Of a DNA stretch of 64,000 nucleotides, positions 1 to 12,399 are shown piece after piece. A program made the translations under genes and the position numbers. The notes below the pieces were generated by a model. It was not told the DNA's origin, made no database searches, and saw only the letters and a program-made list of their open reading frames with translations. Position 1 is the first letter of the stretch; the number at the start of each line of letters is the position of its first letter. Source of the DNA: Helochares maculicollis (lineage: Eukaryota; Arthropoda; Insecta; Coleoptera; Hydrophilidae); NCBI GenBank assembly GCA_033557835.1, contig JAWQRO010000054.1, forward strand, positions 1-64,000, read 5' to 3'.

Positions 1-298
1 TCGAGCAGACGACGTAGAAGCATGACCGGGCAGTCCCCATGACTTTCTTTTCTTTGGGTTGCTGTAATGAATCCATTTTTCATCACCCGTCACGATGCGA
101 TGAAGAAAACCCTTCCTTTTTTGCTGCTGGAGCAGTTGTTTGCAGGCGAAAAAACAACGTTCAACATCCTTTGGCTTTAAATCATAAGGAACCCAAGTTC
201 ATTGCTTTTGAATCATTCCCAACGCATGCAATCGCTTGAAAATGGCTTGGCGGGTAACTCCTAATGCTGAAGCAAGTTCTTCTTGCTGCTGGAGTCAT
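1..298 (-). pseudogene. mariner transposase fragment, cut by window edge
   Basis: Read on the minus strand, this encodes the central part of a mariner (Tc1/mariner superfamily, DD34D) transposase, the enzyme that cuts and pastes its own element at TA sites. Visible in order are the second helix-turn-helix region (EELASALGVTRQAIFKRLHA), then DLKPKDVERCFFACKQLL, then the first catalytic block IVTGDEKWIHY with its Asp. The linker that should read roughly GMIQKQ-WVPY has an in-frame stop at 199-201, so the copy is dead. The C-terminal half, with the other two catalytic Asp residues, would lie left of base 1. To the right of about 298 the N-terminal part fades into unrecognisable sequence, so this end is truncated or decayed. 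The motifs are close to those of the copy at 26332-27313, suggesting related lineages. The plus-strand frame at 39-239 is only its antisense shadow. Confidence 0.9.
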
Positions 299-818
299 CT
301 ATTGATAAACAGCGAGAACTTAGTTGCGTACCTAATATATTTTTACCAAGACTATAATGTAAATAGCCGTGGAAGTGGCAAAGCAATTTGCAAGAAAATT
401 AATTTAGGGTTATAGAAAGTTATAAAAATTACTGCCAATTCCATTTCAATAATCATTAAGGTTAGGATTTCACAAATTCTTTCAGTTTGCTTTCGTGGCT
501 AAACAAAACGAAACCAATTCGAAGCTGATATGTTAGTTGTTTGCTGTGATTTTTGATCGGGATATTTGTCCTGAAGCTAAAGAACAAAGAAAAGGTTTTC
601 CTCTAAAATGAACAAATTATTGCGATTGAGAGTCCAAAATTACAACATTGAAACCAAAATGTAGGAATAAATTGTTTTACTTAAAACTTCTAATACTGAA
701 CGCTCGCAAAACTGACAAGCTGAGAATCGACGCCGAATGCAATAGAAGAATAATAAAAATACTTAATGTGAAATTTCCATGTTCATACTTCTAGTTAGTA
801 ACGTCTCAGTCTTGACGC
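299..818. other. AT-rich DNA, nothing recognised
   Basis: No coding similarity, RNA gene or clear repeat was seen. It may hold the decayed N-terminal end of the adjacent mariner copy. Confidence 0.5.
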
Positions 819-1092
819 TTGAATTTTTTCATGAACCCAATACCTTCACTTTATTATACTACGAATAGTAATATGAGAATAGAAAATGCACAGCGAATTG
901 AGGGGTTAAAGAGGGGGCGATATATTTTCCCCCCTTCCTACCAAACATTTAGACATGACAAAAATGGTCAAAATGGATTCAGGGGCACTCAAAACATACA
1001 GATCCCGACAATATCACGAGATCGAATTTTTCCATAGTCCCATTACCTTCCCTTTACTATACTTCGTATAGTAATACGAGAATGTAAAAATA
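819..1092. repeat. dispersed repeat with internal direct duplication and palindrome
   Basis: Two things are visible. First, 841-880 and 1044-1083 match at 35 of 40 positions, a direct duplication offset by 203 bases. The right copy contains a perfect palindrome at 1055-1073 (8-base arms, 3-base loop, TACTATAC-TTC-GTATAGTA). Second, bases 959-985 are an exact 27-base reverse complement of 58175-58201, and the similarity continues loosely for about 100 bases on either copy. So this is one member of a dispersed repeat family with at least one inverted copy in the window. No protein is encoded that I recognise; the 72-codon plus frame at 819-1037 is not credible as a gene. Confidence 0.75.
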
Positions 1093-3870
1093 CTTACATT
1101 GGATTCCATCTAGTTGCATGTGCATCATTTGTAATGCGATTATTGTCATTTAGTAAATTTGTACGAATTGGTGTTTTTGGTTCTTAATGTTATTGATATT
1201 AGAATAGTATACTTGTGAAATTGGAGAGATGAAGTATTTTCATCGACTAATACAGGTTGAGTATTGCAATATATCGTACGTATCAAGTGCAGTCCCACTT
1301 ATATGAATCACACATCACAAGAGAAGCAGCAGCAGTAGCATCCACAGCCGTCGATTTATCTCTGATTAATAGCACGATAAAAAGAGTTTGCCGTAATGTA
1401 AAATATTTTAGGTAACTGGTTTGATAATTGGGAAATCTTTTAAAATATCTACTCTGAGTAGTAGTAGCTCTTAGTTTTAGACTAAGCACATACCTTTTTC
1501 GCAGTTTTAGTGTTTTAATTTTAGGCTACTATTTTGTAATACTTTCCATAGCTTTGTACGTTGTAAACTATCATTCCTTTATTAGACTTATAAACTATAA
1601 GTGTAGTGTTTGATTTAACCACCCGCAAATCTCGTCTTTCTCGTATGCTCCCAACACACGAAACTTCGTCTTTGCTCCATTTTTAGAATGTCTTTTATTA
1701 TCAAAACAACCCAATGCAAATCTGAAGTAAAACTCAACTGAGACTTTTGATTATTTGAAAGAAATTTCTTCTGCCTTTCTCCCCTTACTAACCAATGCTA
1801 TCGTTCCGATAAACTAATTTTCAGCATTGTCATGTGTATGTGTGGTTGTGAAGTCATCTTTAAAACGGCTCCACATTTTTTCTACTTCTTTGTTTCTTTA
1901 GAGATCTAAAACTGAATCTGGCATGATAGCCCAAAATGTTTTCCATGAATCACCGTATAGTGTATTGCTATCATCTTTCCTTAAATATGCTTATCTCGTA
2001 TACATATACTTTTAAATCAATATATATTAATATTTTTTAACTCTTGTTTCAATTAAAACCGATGAATGTTGTCGAAAAACCATTACATTAAATTTTTGTA
2101 AGTTGTTTCTAATCTTGTGCGCTTGTCTTAGACACTATCTTAAGTGACTCAACTAATTCAACGCCTACTCGCGTTTCATTCATCTACGTCTATGATAGCA
2201 TAAATAAGAAAGATAGCTAAATTGATGGGACAAAAAAACCATTCTAACAATACTCAAATACAAAAAAAACAACAATGAGAACATCAAACGACAACAATCG
2301 CAAGCAAAATACTTAGAATTAATGTTTACATAATATAGCTTTCTATTATTCACGTACATTTATAATAATGTCAGGCATTTTTTTAATTGTTGAGAGTGTA
2401 TGAAAATTGTGCTGAAGAATTTCTTTTGCATTTCTTTAGATAAGATTAAGTTACTTATAAAATCTGTATTATGTGATACATTTTTTGTACTTTTGGGTTT
2501 TGCGCCTTGACTTAAACTGTATCATTAGTTTTTGTGTACTCAGTTATCCAATTTGAAGTTGTCTGGCAATTGTTTTCATTTCAGGTTTCCTCATGCATTG
2601 CATTGTTCTTGCTTGGCTTTTTTGTTGTCTATATTGCCTCTGTTGTGTGTATTGTGTATATTTTAAGGTTCAAATTTTGCAAGATTTCTGATAGTTTACT
2701 TTTAGCACATCATTTTGTTGAATGAAGTATGTTTTGACATCTCCTTTACAGTGGTATTCTGCTATTCGTTTTCATAACCCACAATTCGTAGTGATTGATC
2801 TCCTTTGTTGATTTCTGGATAGCTCCTTTTTCAAGACTAAGCACACTTTGGTACGATGGCTTTAATTTTTCAAATTAGCAGAAACCCTGTTCTGTTTATT
2901 AATTTAGCAATTTCCTTTCTGATGCTATTACATTAATTATTCTTTTAATTTTGTTCTTGAAGCAAGATACTATTTCTTCGCCTTAAGTCTATCTAATATG
3001 ACCAAATATTAAATGCAATATTTTGTTTGTTTTTGTTTAAGAATTAAGCATTTTTATTTTTTACTTCTTTGGCATTGTTTATAACATGCCCCTTTTACGG
3101 GTTCTTATCGCATTGTTTGCCGATATTGACGTGTGTACGTAAACGATTTTGTTACTAAAATAATAGTACTTGAAATCAGGAAAGCAATCGATGTTACAGA
3201 AAATGACATGCTATTCTAGAGTGAGAATGAAAATAGAAGCAGTGCCATCGGTTCTATTCATAAATCCACCGTTCCTAACATTGAATCTAGTCATGAAAGC
3301 AATCGATAGTAGGACATTAGCTTAATGAACTTGTGTGAAGATTTCTAAAAGAATATGTTGTAATAATATTTCGAATTGTAATGTATATAGAATGATAAAA
3401 TTCCTAGATTCATAGAACGTTTGCATTAAAATAGCATTTATGTTGATTTAAACGAACCAACATCCCCACTTTTAACTCCGATTTGCCAATTTCAGTCATT
3501 AGATACACAATATTTCAGTGTAATAATCACAAGGAGATTTTATATACACACATTTATGTCTCAATTTCAGTCGAGTTTAATGCACAAAAATTTATAAATG
3601 CAGCAGTTGTGGTAAAACACCGAATTTGAACACTCGATTTCTGCAAATAACTACAGTGTAGATCCAAATGGGCACCGAAACCGTCTATCAATTAATTCAG
3701 CTTTCTTTTCTCTCCATCCATCCGGATTCGCACAAATGATTAATACAGTCCAGGATAGTTAGTAGCCAGTCATCTCCATTGAACCGTGATGTATATATTT
3801 CATTTGAGTTAACTGTATCAATCTTTATTATGGGCATAATAAATCTATCTCACATCACCTAAATTTTGCT
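1093..3870. other. AT-rich DNA, nothing recognised
   Basis: About 2.8 kb of AT-rich sequence with only short chance open frames. I saw no transposase motif, splice-bounded exon, tRNA box or strong repeat. Confidence 0.5.
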
Positions 3871-4130
3871 GTGTAAGTGACCACGTTTCTCTGTATTTCT
3901 GTGTACTTGTGTATTCGATACATATGTATATATTTCCGTGTAATTCCCTGTACACGTGCGTACTTGGTGAATTTGTATGAGTGTGGATATGTGGAGTGCG
4001 TAGGTGTGTATGTATCTATGTTATGCTATGTGAGTACGTTTGCACAATACATTGATCCAGATATCGCAGAAATGTACCTATATTATTTACTTCAATCTGA
4101 TGTATGGAAATTTTGTTTGTTTGTATAACA
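3871..4130. repeat. degenerate GT/TA alternating tract
   Basis: The stretch is enriched in alternating GT, TA and GTAT steps (for example GTGTATGTATC and ACATATGTATATATTT). It looks like a decayed dinucleotide repeat. The 83-codon plus frame here comes from this composition. Confidence 0.4.
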
Positions 4131-5460
4131 TACGTACGAATGCCGTACCCGCGATTCAAGTGAGCATATTCAGGAATGCAACGCAACGCTTTGAATAATA
4201 TTGATTCTGTCACTATTTATGCCTGGCCTCACTACGAATATTCAAATAGCTCCACATGTGTTCAAAGTAGATCCACCAGCGAGCCGGGATAGATTGAGAA
4301 ATTCTTTGGCGAAAACTTGTTGCATACTCGCTCGCCAAACGAATACAAAAGAATTATGCTCGGGTTAACTGCTCCCAAACCGAATATTAAAGTTTTGTAC
4401 TGACAAACTATGGCACAAGCTCAGCTCAAAAAATATCTTCTATTACTCATAGTGAGGCATTTAGACAAATCCTCTATATCAACGTGCCGCTATGCCAAAA
4501 CAAAACAATAACCTAGCGTCGCTACCCCAAAGTATCTTTATACTAGGGCATATCTACACCGTGCCCCCTTTAAATCAGAGTCTCTCAACCACAATGTCTC
4601 CCTCTGTAACATATATTTTCTATTCAATAACCCCTTCATTGCACAACTCCTTCATTCCAAGATTATTTCCTTCCCAGACTTTACGAGCCCCAGGAACTGA
4701 ACGATTCCGCCTCCGCAGGAAACATGTCTGGCTCCTCCTTTTTTTATATTTTTTCATTAACATTTCTAATGTCAATATCGTTTCCGCAGTTCATCTTTCT
4801 GGCATAAGCCGAAATTGGTTTTCCCTGTTTCTCATTTCCTTTCGCAGTCCTTTTTTCAATAATTCTCCCAAACACTTTCTGTGTGTGGCTCATTAGCTTT
4901 ATTTATCTATATAGTTGATGCAATCTTGAGCAGCCCTTTATTTTTATATATATTGCCATCAGATAACATAACCCCTTTTCTTCGCCCCCTTTCTATTTTG
5001 CCTTTGTGTATAATAAAGGCCGAGTTAAACAAACTGCGTCGTTATCATAAGAATCTTTCAAATTTATCCCACGTTGCGTTGCTTCGCTCTACCTCTCTTT
5101 TTCCTTCCCTCTATTCTCCACTCCTTCCCTGGCAGACCTTCCGTCCCATCTACCGTTAAAACGCTTTAGATTTAGTGCCCAAATTTCGTGTTTTAGAAAT
5201 TCCACCTTTTCAAGTCGTTATCTCGAGCTTAGGGGCATTTATTTGCGATCATATGTATCCAGCAATTTTATAATTTAGCTGATGTTTCCCAATTGGTTTA
5301 ACAATGACTTAAATGTCGTAATATACTTCATCAACTGCTATATTGCGGTTCTGAACGGTTTAACTACATTCAATTTAAATATTTCAAAGTGTAATTCGGT
5401 TGTTTGATGCAATGTCGTTATATAACCGAGTATTTTAATATTTTATCCTCATAAACTGGC
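4131..5460. other. mixed AT-rich DNA with a pyrimidine-rich block
   Basis: Bases about 4490-5160 are rich in C and T on the plus strand, which keeps frames open (134 and 92 codons) without codon-like structure or recognisable protein. I do not call a gene. The remainder is plain AT-rich sequence. Confidence 0.45.
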
Positions 5461-5535
5461 TAGGGGAAGATCGCGTCAATCAGGGAATTGCCTACGGGGA
5501 ATAAGGCAAATAGGGAATCAATTTCTTAAGGGGAA
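5461..5535. promoter_or_regulatory. cluster of GGGAA motifs
   Basis: Five GGGAA cores occur in about 75 bases, one as GGGAATTGCC (5483-5492), one mismatch from the Rel/NF-kB (Dorsal) type consensus. A 6-base inverted repeat (TTGCCT...AGGCAA) sits inside. Binding function is inference only. Confidence 0.2.
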
Positions 5536-7893
5536 TTAACAGCTCCACAAACGTACCACAAACTTCTTGTTCTCAATGCTGAATGTGCCGAATCTAATTA
5601 GATCTGAAAATGCGAAACTAAGTTCGGCAACGTAACGTGGCGGAATCAAGCAAATGCGAACGCGCTGCTGACAAGTAGTTCGGGGTTCCCCTCACGGTGA
5701 TAACTCATAGTTCGCTTCCAGATACCATTAGTCAGCCACAACAATCCCATTGAAAATTAAATCAATCGATCATTGACAATCCAAATGCGCCAGTTGTTCT
5801 GTAAATATGTTCAACACACGGAAGGCATATATTAAACAACTGTCACGTATTTCCAGATACTCCCCATTCGGGAATTGCACACAACCACACTCAACTCGAA
5901 TCGCTCACATTATACACGAACATAATATGTATTTTTACACGCACATATGCTCAACACACAAACACAACAAACTTATCACTTAACTTAACAAACACTAACA
6001 TAACACTTGGGACTAAAGAGAGTAAATTTTCTTCTCAAGAAAAGCAATACCTTCTGATTTTGCATCGTAATTAAATTGATAACTGAGCCTAATCCCTTGC
6101 AGTCATTGTTTGTTATTATGTAAAGTAATCTTATTTTGTGTATTTAGTACCTGTTCATTTGATTACAGTAAACAGAGTAGGTATGGCGTGTAAATATTGT
6201 TAGAGAGGAAGCCTGTTATCCAAGTGGCCACAAGCTCTGGATCTTTGCTTATACAATTAAACAGCTTCCCCAAACGTTACTTTTCCGCCTTTTTAATCAA
6301 TTGGAGATTGTAGCTCCTTTGGAAAGTCTGTTGAGGCGGGAAATTGAAGAGAATCGCTTCCGTTTGAGAAAGATGTATTTGAAGCCTAAGAGAAGCGTTT
6401 CTCGTTGTAATGTCCAGAAAGGAATCTGTATCGTTTTTTCGGAAATTCGTGCTAGCAATAAAGGCTATTAGATATGTATAGCAAATAAATAAATTTTATA
6501 TTGTTCATACTGTACAAACATAACAGTTTCTGAAAGCAGCTGCAACAAGTTAAAAAAAAAGAATGGTAATTAAAGTTAGTGCATTTTTAATGTGTCTTAG
6601 TACAACTCCTACTTAATTGGTAGCATTTTGTGATTTCAACGTTTAATCACTGGGCAATGAATAATCAAGACAAAACTTATTGCCAATAACACGAAGAGCT
6701 CCCTATAAGTCCTTTAAGCTCGTCAAAATCAAAATATAATCGTATATTTTATTCATTATTGTTAGTAACGTGAAAACAAAAAACGAGCTAATTTTTGAGA
6801 GAAGATTTAATGCTTCTATCATTATTCTTGCAGTTATATTGTAAGTGACTTAGATAAGCTAATTATCAAATTTGGCTAAAGTCGTAAGAGCTTTTGTAAA
6901 ATATACAGAGAAGTTTTTATGGTTTCTTTGTCTAATGAAAGGAAAATCAAAGATATTGTAAGAACTTAGGCACAGATTATAACATGAAATTCAACTGTCT
7001 CTGAATTTACTGTTGTTTTTAGAATATAAAAATGAAACATTTTTCTCATTACTTTATTTTTACAAAGACTAGGAGGTACGTTGTGTTTTCTTCCGTGTAG
7101 AATATTACGGAAAGCTCTTGTATTCTTCTAATTTGCAATTTTTTGCAGTGTTCAAATTGTTTAGTCTTAATTTCCATAAATTTATTTTTTTAGGGAATTA
7201 TTACAGATATTTCCAAATGAAGACAATAAACTGTGTGGCCCAAAATTTTATGGTTTTCTTGTCATAAAACTACTCGAGCCCGAAAGACTTTTCCAAGTTC
7301 ATTTTTAAATCATGATTACAATTGTTCACTATAGACGAAATTGTTTTTCTCTCTCTTACCTCTGTTAGTATCTCTAAAGCTTCACAATTATTTTATGCTT
7401 CTCGGTAGTATGGTTTCCCTGAACACGTTTCTTTTTATATTTATTTGAACTGTTGGTCCAAATTTAATAAATCTTTAAATTATCGATGCGACTCGGACCA
7501 TCAAAATCCTCATTAATAGGTAAAATTTGTTGTTGTTGTTGTTGTGTTTCATAAACTTTTTTGATTTGTCTATTTCAACACTAGTAGATAATACTACTTA
7601 GTCGGTTTGTGGCTACTTAACAAACGGATCATATTTTATTTTTTTCTCGAAATTTTCTAGAGCTCTTGTTGAATTTAAGAATTTAAAGATGCACTACCTA
7701 GAAATAATATTAAGCTCTGGTAATATAAATTATGGTAGTTAGTTTAAATTTTCACTAGAATTCTTGCGCAAAATTTCTACTCCATGCTTAGGAAGTGCTC
7801 ATCCTCTAAAACATGTTTCGGTTAGTATTTTTTGGGTTAGAAACCAAATATAAAAATAGAACAAAACAATTTTATTCAAATCTTTTTATAACA
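5536..7893. other. AT-rich DNA with a short (TTG) microsatellite
   Basis: Six TTG units run from 7527 to 7544. Around 5880-6010 the plus strand is rich in CA and AAC. Nothing else was recognised. Confidence 0.5.
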
Positions 7894-8882
7894 TTATTCA
7901 AAGTACTCTCCTCCTGCTTTAATTCACATTTTACAGTGATTCAATAGTGATTCAAATGCCTGCTCAAGCTCAATTTTCGGTATTGCCACTAATATGCGCA
8001 CAGACTCTCTTTGGATGGTTTCAATAATATTAAAAATTCCTTCTTTCAACCTTATTTTCATTATGGAAATAAAGATAAGTCCCATGGTGCTAAATCAGGG
8101 GAATACAGCTAATGATTCAAGACACAGACTTGATTTCGTGCCAAAAATTGACGAACAATCAATGATGTGTGACTTGATGCATTATCGTATAATCAAAATT
8201 GCGATATTCTGGTCGAATTGGACGAATTCTTCCCATTAATCATTGTAAAGTAGAAAGTACGAGCCACTGTTTGATACTGTAGAATGAACTCACGGTGTAT
8301 GATGCCTTTGCTATTGAAGAAAACAATGAACATTGTCTTGATTTTTGATGGAACTTTTCGTGTTGTCTTGGAATGGTGATTTTGGCTTCCATTCGGTACT
8401 TCGTCGTTTTGTTTTGGTGTCATATTGAAAACATCAGGTCTCGTCACCAGTAACAATTGATTTGAGTAATCTCTCTGGAATGTTCCAGTCTCATCAATTT
8501 TTGATCTAGGGTTAGTATGTGCAGAACAAATTTAGCACAGACCTTTGTTTTGTCTAAATCTTCTTTAAGAATTTATTGTATTGTCTCTTTGTTAATGCTT
8601 AATGCTTCTTCCATCATTCTCAGTGTTGTATTGCGATGGTTGGTTGCAACTTCCTGCACTTTTTGAATCGAATTTGCTGTTTAAATTTTTATTTGCCTTC
8701 CCACACGTTCATCGTCCTCCAGTGATTGTCTGCCTTTAAAATATCGCTTGTGCCACTCAAAAGTCTTTAACCGTGATATACACTCGTTTCCATAAACTTT
8801 TTGCGTCATTTTGAACATTTCTGTAGCACTTGTGTCAAGTTTAGCGTGAAGTTTAATAAATAATAACAACACGTTGTTCCAT
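7894..8882 (-). pseudogene. mariner transposase pseudogene, second lineage
   Basis: This is a full-length but heavily mutated mariner transposase on the minus strand. The start is MEQR at 8882. It then reads, in shifted frames, YGNECISRLKTFEWHKRYFK and GRQSLEDDERVGRQ (the paired DNA-binding region and its characteristic linker), SIVTGDETWC (first catalytic Asp), SSIKNQDNVHCF, a degraded HDNA-like block with HTSLIVRxFLARNQVCVLNH, SPDLAPWD (third catalytic region) and the terminal AGGEYFE followed by the stop at 7894-7896. Several stops and frameshifts interrupt it, so it is inactive. The motif set (FEWHKR, ETWC, EYFE end) differs from the other mariner copies in the window, marking a separate lineage. 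Inverted terminal repeats could not be placed with confidence; the right end may lie near 9030-9040. Confidence 0.88.
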
Positions 8883-10009
8883 TATTGTTTTCCAACATAT
8901 AACATAATAAACTGATAAAAAAATATCAACTACAATGATAAGTGTCAACCGATTTAAATAAAAGTTTAAGGCCATGTTCATTTACGCTCAAACTTCAAAT
9001 GACTTAAAATTTAAGCAGATGTCGCTACAGACTGACGAGATACAGCTTTAGTCTTGGAATTTAATTGCCGCACTGTGTATTATAAATTTCTTTTCGCTTG
9101 CTTTTATTTGTATTGTACATTCCAGCTGTTCAATTTTGAAAACTATTCAGTTTTCTTGGATTTTACAGCTGCAAATTACAAATAGATTTTTAGTAAGGTT
9201 GTTTAAATCGTTGTAGTTATTGTTATTAACAATACACTTTTTGTTATAATTATAGTTTCTGTTTGCATTGTTTATGGAAGAGAGTGTGTTTTTCTAATAG
9301 ATAATTGTAGGTATTTGCCAATTGTTTTTCCATTGTCGATTAATTGCATAACGTCGTTAAGACAAGTGGGCCGCATGCAGCTTGTTACGCTACCAATAGT
9401 ACTTTGAGACCCTCTAAATATATACTTAATGCAACTTGATTGTATAGATTTTTCCTTGTTTGTTTTATTATTGTGTCTATATTTTGTAAATCTATGTACT
9501 CGCATAGCAAATAAAATACTTTTGCGAAAAATTCTCCAGGTTTTTCACTGTAATTTAGATTAGCAAAGTCGCGGTCACAATTTAGACAAGCTTATTCCTT
9601 TTGGTCAGTGAAATTGTATTAACAATTTCACTAAATATTTTTGATATTTTGATTTGAGATGCATAATGCATGTAATGGACTTTTGTTGGTGTGTAGAATA
9701 CGCGTTTATTCGTTTGAATTACAATCAAAACTTCCATTGTAGATTTGTATTTGTGCGAATAGTTCGTGGTTATGGTTAATGTGCTCCAGTTTCGTTTGTT
9801 TCTTTCTTGAAATCTTCTGTCATGAGTTCTTCTCTCTTGCATTTTTCTTCTTCTTAATGTCTTCTTGCCAAAGTTTATTCCTTTCTGAACATTTTTCTTG
9901 AATTACTGTTGGTTTGTTCTCATAACTTGCTTGTGAACAGAGTAAACCAAGCCGGTATACCAGCGTCCAAAACAAAACTTTCAATGCAAATTGACCTTAA
10001 TCAACTTAC
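8883..10009. other. AT-rich DNA, nothing recognised
   Basis: The start of this stretch probably contains the untranslated right end of the mariner element. The minus-strand frame at 9582-9842 has no recognisable motif. Confidence 0.45.
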
Positions 10010-10084
10010 CTTGCAAAGGCTGATGGATATAAAAGACAACGAGATTTCATGGGAATATTTATCAGAAAATTACAATTACAGAAG
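10010..10084 (-). other. candidate small exon, minus strand
   Basis: On the minus strand a good acceptor (pyrimidine tract TTTTATTTCTTTTCTTAG, AG at 10085-10086) precedes 75 bases that end at a consensus donor (AAG before GTAAGT at 10004-10009). The 75 bases are open in exactly one frame, with one base before and two after whole codons, so inclusion would preserve frame. The 24 codons include FCNCNFLIN and SRCLLYPSAFA. No protein family is recognised. Such pairs arise by chance in AT-rich DNA. Confidence 0.25.
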
Positions 10085-10399
10085 CTAAGAAAAGAAATAA
10101 AATGATATAATAGTAAGTACAGTGATTTTTAAACTCATAAACAACTTGTTGAATTAAGTACAGAAATACCAGCTAGCAATTATTAGCTGTGCGCAATGTT
10201 TCATTAATAAGAATCCTTAAATACAACATTAAGAGCGCCACGTACACATGACAGCTTAGCAAATACATTTTAATGAAATTTGTTTTCTCAGTGAAATGAA
10301 GTAGCGAGGATATAACTAATTTAAACATACTACCATCAAATCTCATTATATGGAACGAAATTAGTGCTGTATGTTTATCTGAAAATTAAGTTAGTTAAG

Positions 10400-11390
10400 T
10401 GTATCCTTTAGATTAGATTATGGCGTTAGAAGTGACGTCTATTATCGTCCTTTATAATGTAGAAATGGTTTGCGAAAAGGACTCCTCTGCATTTGGCCGG
10501 CGGGTGGCGAAGGGGGTGGCGCGATGCGGCACTGCGAGGAGCTTCGTCGCCGACACTGCCACCTCCACAGCCACCTCCACCACCATCATCACCGCCGAGA
10601 TAGTCGAGCCGCTAGTTTCTGGTTTCTGTTGGCTGGTGCAGAGACCGACCGGTACGTTTTATTGTTCCCCCGGAAATAATGCCCCTACATAAACAACTTC
10701 CCGTCATTGCATAGTTTTCGTTTTAATTATTAATAAGCGAATTTATCTCTCGGCTTGTTTTGTCCTATTAATTATTATCTTTGCGCTCCCGCGCTAAGGT
10801 TAAAGGAATATTAAGACCCTCTCTAGTGTAGAGCCTGGAAAAGCTCAAAACTTGAAGATATATATTTATCAGGTCTGCATGCTCCAGTCGAGCCTTTTGG
10901 CTGGCTGCATCGGCAAAAATCAATTCTCAGGGAATCCTCCGGCACAATAAGCTCTATTTGCATACATTTTATTTAATTTACGACTCATGAAATGCAATCT
11001 ACTTCGCCCCGAACGAAGTTCTTTATAAATTCTTCCTACCAAGCGCCTCCATTTTCTTGGTATGTTACAAGAGATTACCTTCGAATACAGGATTTATTCG
11101 GTTTTTCAAATCGAATTTCATACTATTGCCCTTTTCTGTACTATACAGAGGCACATTTCGACGTAAAATTTCTGCTCTTACATTCGTAAAGTCTTACCCT
11201 CTTGCCCTTGTCTCGCTCACCCTTACGCTACACCTAGAAAAACTCAGAGCTGCTTATAAAATATCACAGAAATTTCTTGCACACATAATTTGGAAATATG
11301 AATGGCTCGGACTACGAGAATGAGGGAGCTATTGGTGGTGGTGGTGGATGGAGGTGGCAGTGGTCGTGCGGCTGGCTTGCGAGGGCGATT
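10400..11390. other. GC-richer island, possible cis-regulatory DNA
   Basis: Base composition is less AT-rich than the surroundings. Bases 10490-10610 contain trinucleotide-like CCACCT/CACCAT runs that open two overlapping frames (10420-10692, 10470-10679) without a recognisable protein. Bases 10700-10790 carry several TTAATTA/ATTAAT cores, the type bound by homeodomain proteins. Near 11330-11350 there is a GGTGGTGGTGG run. A developmental enhancer is one reading, but it is inferred from composition and motif density only. Confidence 0.3.
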
Positions 11391-12399
11391 AATCAAAAAT
11401 AAAATTCCTTGTTTGTGCCAGTTTTCATTTCAACCGCCGCCCATATTAATGTCGGTTTTAATTTGCTGATCTCGATATGAGTTTTGCGGTCACGGAAACA
11501 TGTGTCATTAAAAGCTTTTTTAATTTTGAATTTGTCATCGTTCTGAATGCCGAATTTTGGCGTGGAATTGAAGATTATGCGTATCCAAAAGAATTTTCGC
11601 ATACTCCATTTAATGCTTCGCTTTTTATCGCTACTACACATTTGTAAGCGGCAATTTTGTTCAGTAACACATTTTACATTCCAGTTTTCTCTATTTGTCA
11701 TGAATATTTCTAGGCTATACGAAATCTTCAGAACGACGAAGTATTTAGGATAAAAAGTAGACTTGAAGTTTTCGGGTCATTATAAGTTAGTCATGAAATA
11801 CTCGGGTCGTCATGACTTTATGACTTTTTCATTGCCGTGTGAGGTTTAAGTGTGACATGAATCAACAACAAATGTTTGGAATAAGAGAGTTAGGTAAGCA
11901 AGAATTATTTGGGTCAAAATTTGTATTACATCAACGAGTTTAAGCAGCTGATACCGCAACCAAATTCAGGATTAACACTGGTTGGTCATCTGATGATTAA
12001 TCGCTACAAAACCATGAAATATGTTCTTTCTACAAATCTTTGCAAGCACATTTTCCTAAAGCCCGTACCAATTGAGAATGAAGGAAATACTACAAGAAAA
12101 GGAAACGCATTAGAACAAGTGGAAACAGAAGTAATCTAATAGCTATTGTGTGAATATTTATATACAGAGCCTAATAAACGATAGATAATATCTCAAAAAT
12201 AATATTCGTGGCAGAAAATGCTATAAAAGTTTCAAAGCATTCGTCTCACTTAAACCGAGAATACGCATTTCTCTAACGCAACGACATTTTTTAGAGCGAT
12301 GAAATTTTTTCGAGGCGTCGAAATTTCTTTCAGAGCTTCTGTAGAGAAAAGAAATTCTGTAATGCCTACAACAATATATCCCTTTTATGGCATAGAAAC
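11391..12399. other. AT-rich DNA, nothing recognised
   Basis: Several frames of 65-100 codons occur on both strands over the same bases (11393-11753), which suggests composition rather than coding. No motif was identified. Confidence 0.45.

Noticed and set aside
39..239. 66-codon plus-strand frame
   Set aside because: Antisense shadow of the mariner transposase on the minus strand.
4492..4896. 134-codon plus-strand open frame
   Set aside because: The plus strand is pyrimidine-rich here, which removes stops; no protein similarity was recognised.
6210..6224. 15-base match CCTGTTATCCAAGTG shared with about 36302
   Set aside because: One or two such 15-mer matches are expected by chance in 64 kb, and the flanks do not align.
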